Below, piece after piece: positions 4,823 to 5,173 of a stretch of 5,173 nt of DNA. The notes below the pieces were generated by a model. It did no database searches and was not told the DNA's origin. It was given only the letters and a program-made list of their open reading frames with translations. The stretch's first letter is position 1. Each line of letters starts with the position of its first letter. The position numbers and the translations under genes are program-made. Origin of the DNA: an uncultured Lachnospiraceae bacterium (GTDB taxonomy: Bacteria; Bacillota; Clostridia; Lachnospirales; Lachnospiraceae); assembly GCA_947174725.1 (NCBI GenBank), contig CAMWKA010000161.1, forward strand, positions 1 through 5,173. Reading direction: 5' to 3'.

Positions 4823-5173
4823 ATGGCGATGTTAGAATGTCCGGGCTGCAAGAGGATCGTTGATGATACTGCGAAAACATGTCCGGGTTGTAAATATAAT
4901 ATTAAAAAATATGTAAAGCAGATGCATAAAGATGAAAAAAAGAACGGCAAGAGCAATGCGTTTGGTTCCATCGGACTGAACTCAGTATATAACGCAAAGC
5001 CGGTTGCGGCAATGAATGTCCCTAAGTTGGATTTTCTGGCACAAACAAATGCCGCAGAGCAGCCGATGTTTGAATCTCCATCATTGATTCAGCCGGCAGT
5101 GACGCCTGCGGTCATGCCGAGTGAAGAGCCGATATTTGAATCGCCGTCATTAAACCAGCCGACGGTACAGCCT
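4823..5173 (+). CDS. Zinc-ribbon protein with Pro-rich repeats (3' end outside window)
   Basis: The frame is open from ATG 4823 to the window edge, 117 codons with no stop. GGAGG at 4810-4814 is 8 nt upstream, favouring this ATG over the one at 4829. Residues 6-23 hold two CPGC knuckles (Cys6, Cys9, Cys20, Cys23) ten residues apart, a classic four-cysteine zinc ribbon. A Lys-rich stretch (28-47) follows, then a low-complexity Pro/Gln/Glu/Ser region with a 22-residue repeat from residue 79. In many bacterial proteins such an N-terminal ribbon precedes a linker and then a membrane or effector domain, but that part is not visible, so no function is assigned. It starts 53 nt after the Hpt gene with no terminator visible, so it may be the third gene of the signalling operon. 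Confidence 0.85.
   Translation, partial: MAMLECPGCKRIVDDTAKTCPGCKYNIKKYVKQMHKDEKKNGKSNAFGSIGLNSVYNAKPVAAMNVPKLDFLAQTNAAEQPMFESPSLIQPAVTPAVMPSEEPIFESPSLNQPTVQP
5057..5173 (+). repeat. Tandem 66-nt coding repeat (22 residues)
   Basis: The unit starting E-Q-P-M-F-E-S-P-S-L at 5057 recurs as E-E-P-I-F-E-S-P-S-L at 5123, 66 nt later and in the same frame. Of the 17 residues visible in the second unit, 12 are identical to the first. Several differences are synonymous third-base changes (TCT/TCG, CCA/CCG, TCA kept), which suggests the protein repeat is kept under selection. More copies may follow beyond the window. Confidence 0.75.

Overview
The window looks like a chromosomal segment of a low-to-mid GC Firmicute of class Clostridia, probably Lachnospiraceae. 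That placement is inferred from protein style (ClpB, an FtsX-type ABC ATPase, a REC-HD-GYP regulator, a small Hpt protein), strong AGGAGG-like ribosome binding sites, consensus sigma-A promoters, and tRNA genes that do not encode the 3' CCA. No species is claimed.

Layout. (1) 1-1259, plus strand: C-terminal half of the disaggregase ClpB. (2) 1260-1482: a non-coding leader with a near-consensus promoter, a 60-nt hairpin that has a competing upstream arm, a terminator-like hairpin and a short GC-rich hairpin next to the ribosome binding site. (3) 1483-2187: an ABC transporter ATPase of the MacB/LolD/BceA class with no permease gene beside it. (4) 2188-2508: a two-gene tRNA operon, Val(UAC) then Met(CAU), with a perfect consensus promoter and a terminator that also ends the convergent gene. 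(5) 2507-2962, minus strand: a small membrane-anchored protein of unknown function. (6) 2963-3291: a divergent promoter region whose plus-strand transcript begins with a second copy of the leader element seen before the ABC ATPase. (7) 3292-5173, plus strand: a probable signalling operon with a REC-HD-GYP cyclic-di-GMP phosphodiesterase, an orphan histidine phosphotransfer protein, and the start of a zinc-ribbon protein with a Pro-rich 22-residue repeat that runs off the window.

How the genes may work together. The Hpt protein supplies a phosphorylatable histidine and the HD-GYP protein a receiver aspartate, so the two could form part of a phosphorelay controlling cyclic-di-GMP breakdown; the kinase is not in the window. 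The zinc-ribbon protein may belong to the same transcript, as no terminator is visible between the genes. The ABC ATPase has no terminator of its own before the tRNA promoter, so its mRNA probably continues through the tRNAs.

The most interesting signal is the leader element shared by the ABC ATPase (1419-1482) and the HD-GYP gene (3160-3265). A 23-nt core is identical at 22 positions, and the two flanking hairpins differ by changes that keep base pairing. A third, mutually exclusive pairing is also possible in both copies. This suggests a structured regulatory RNA used by unrelated genes, possibly an attenuator. I do not recognise it as a known riboswitch class.
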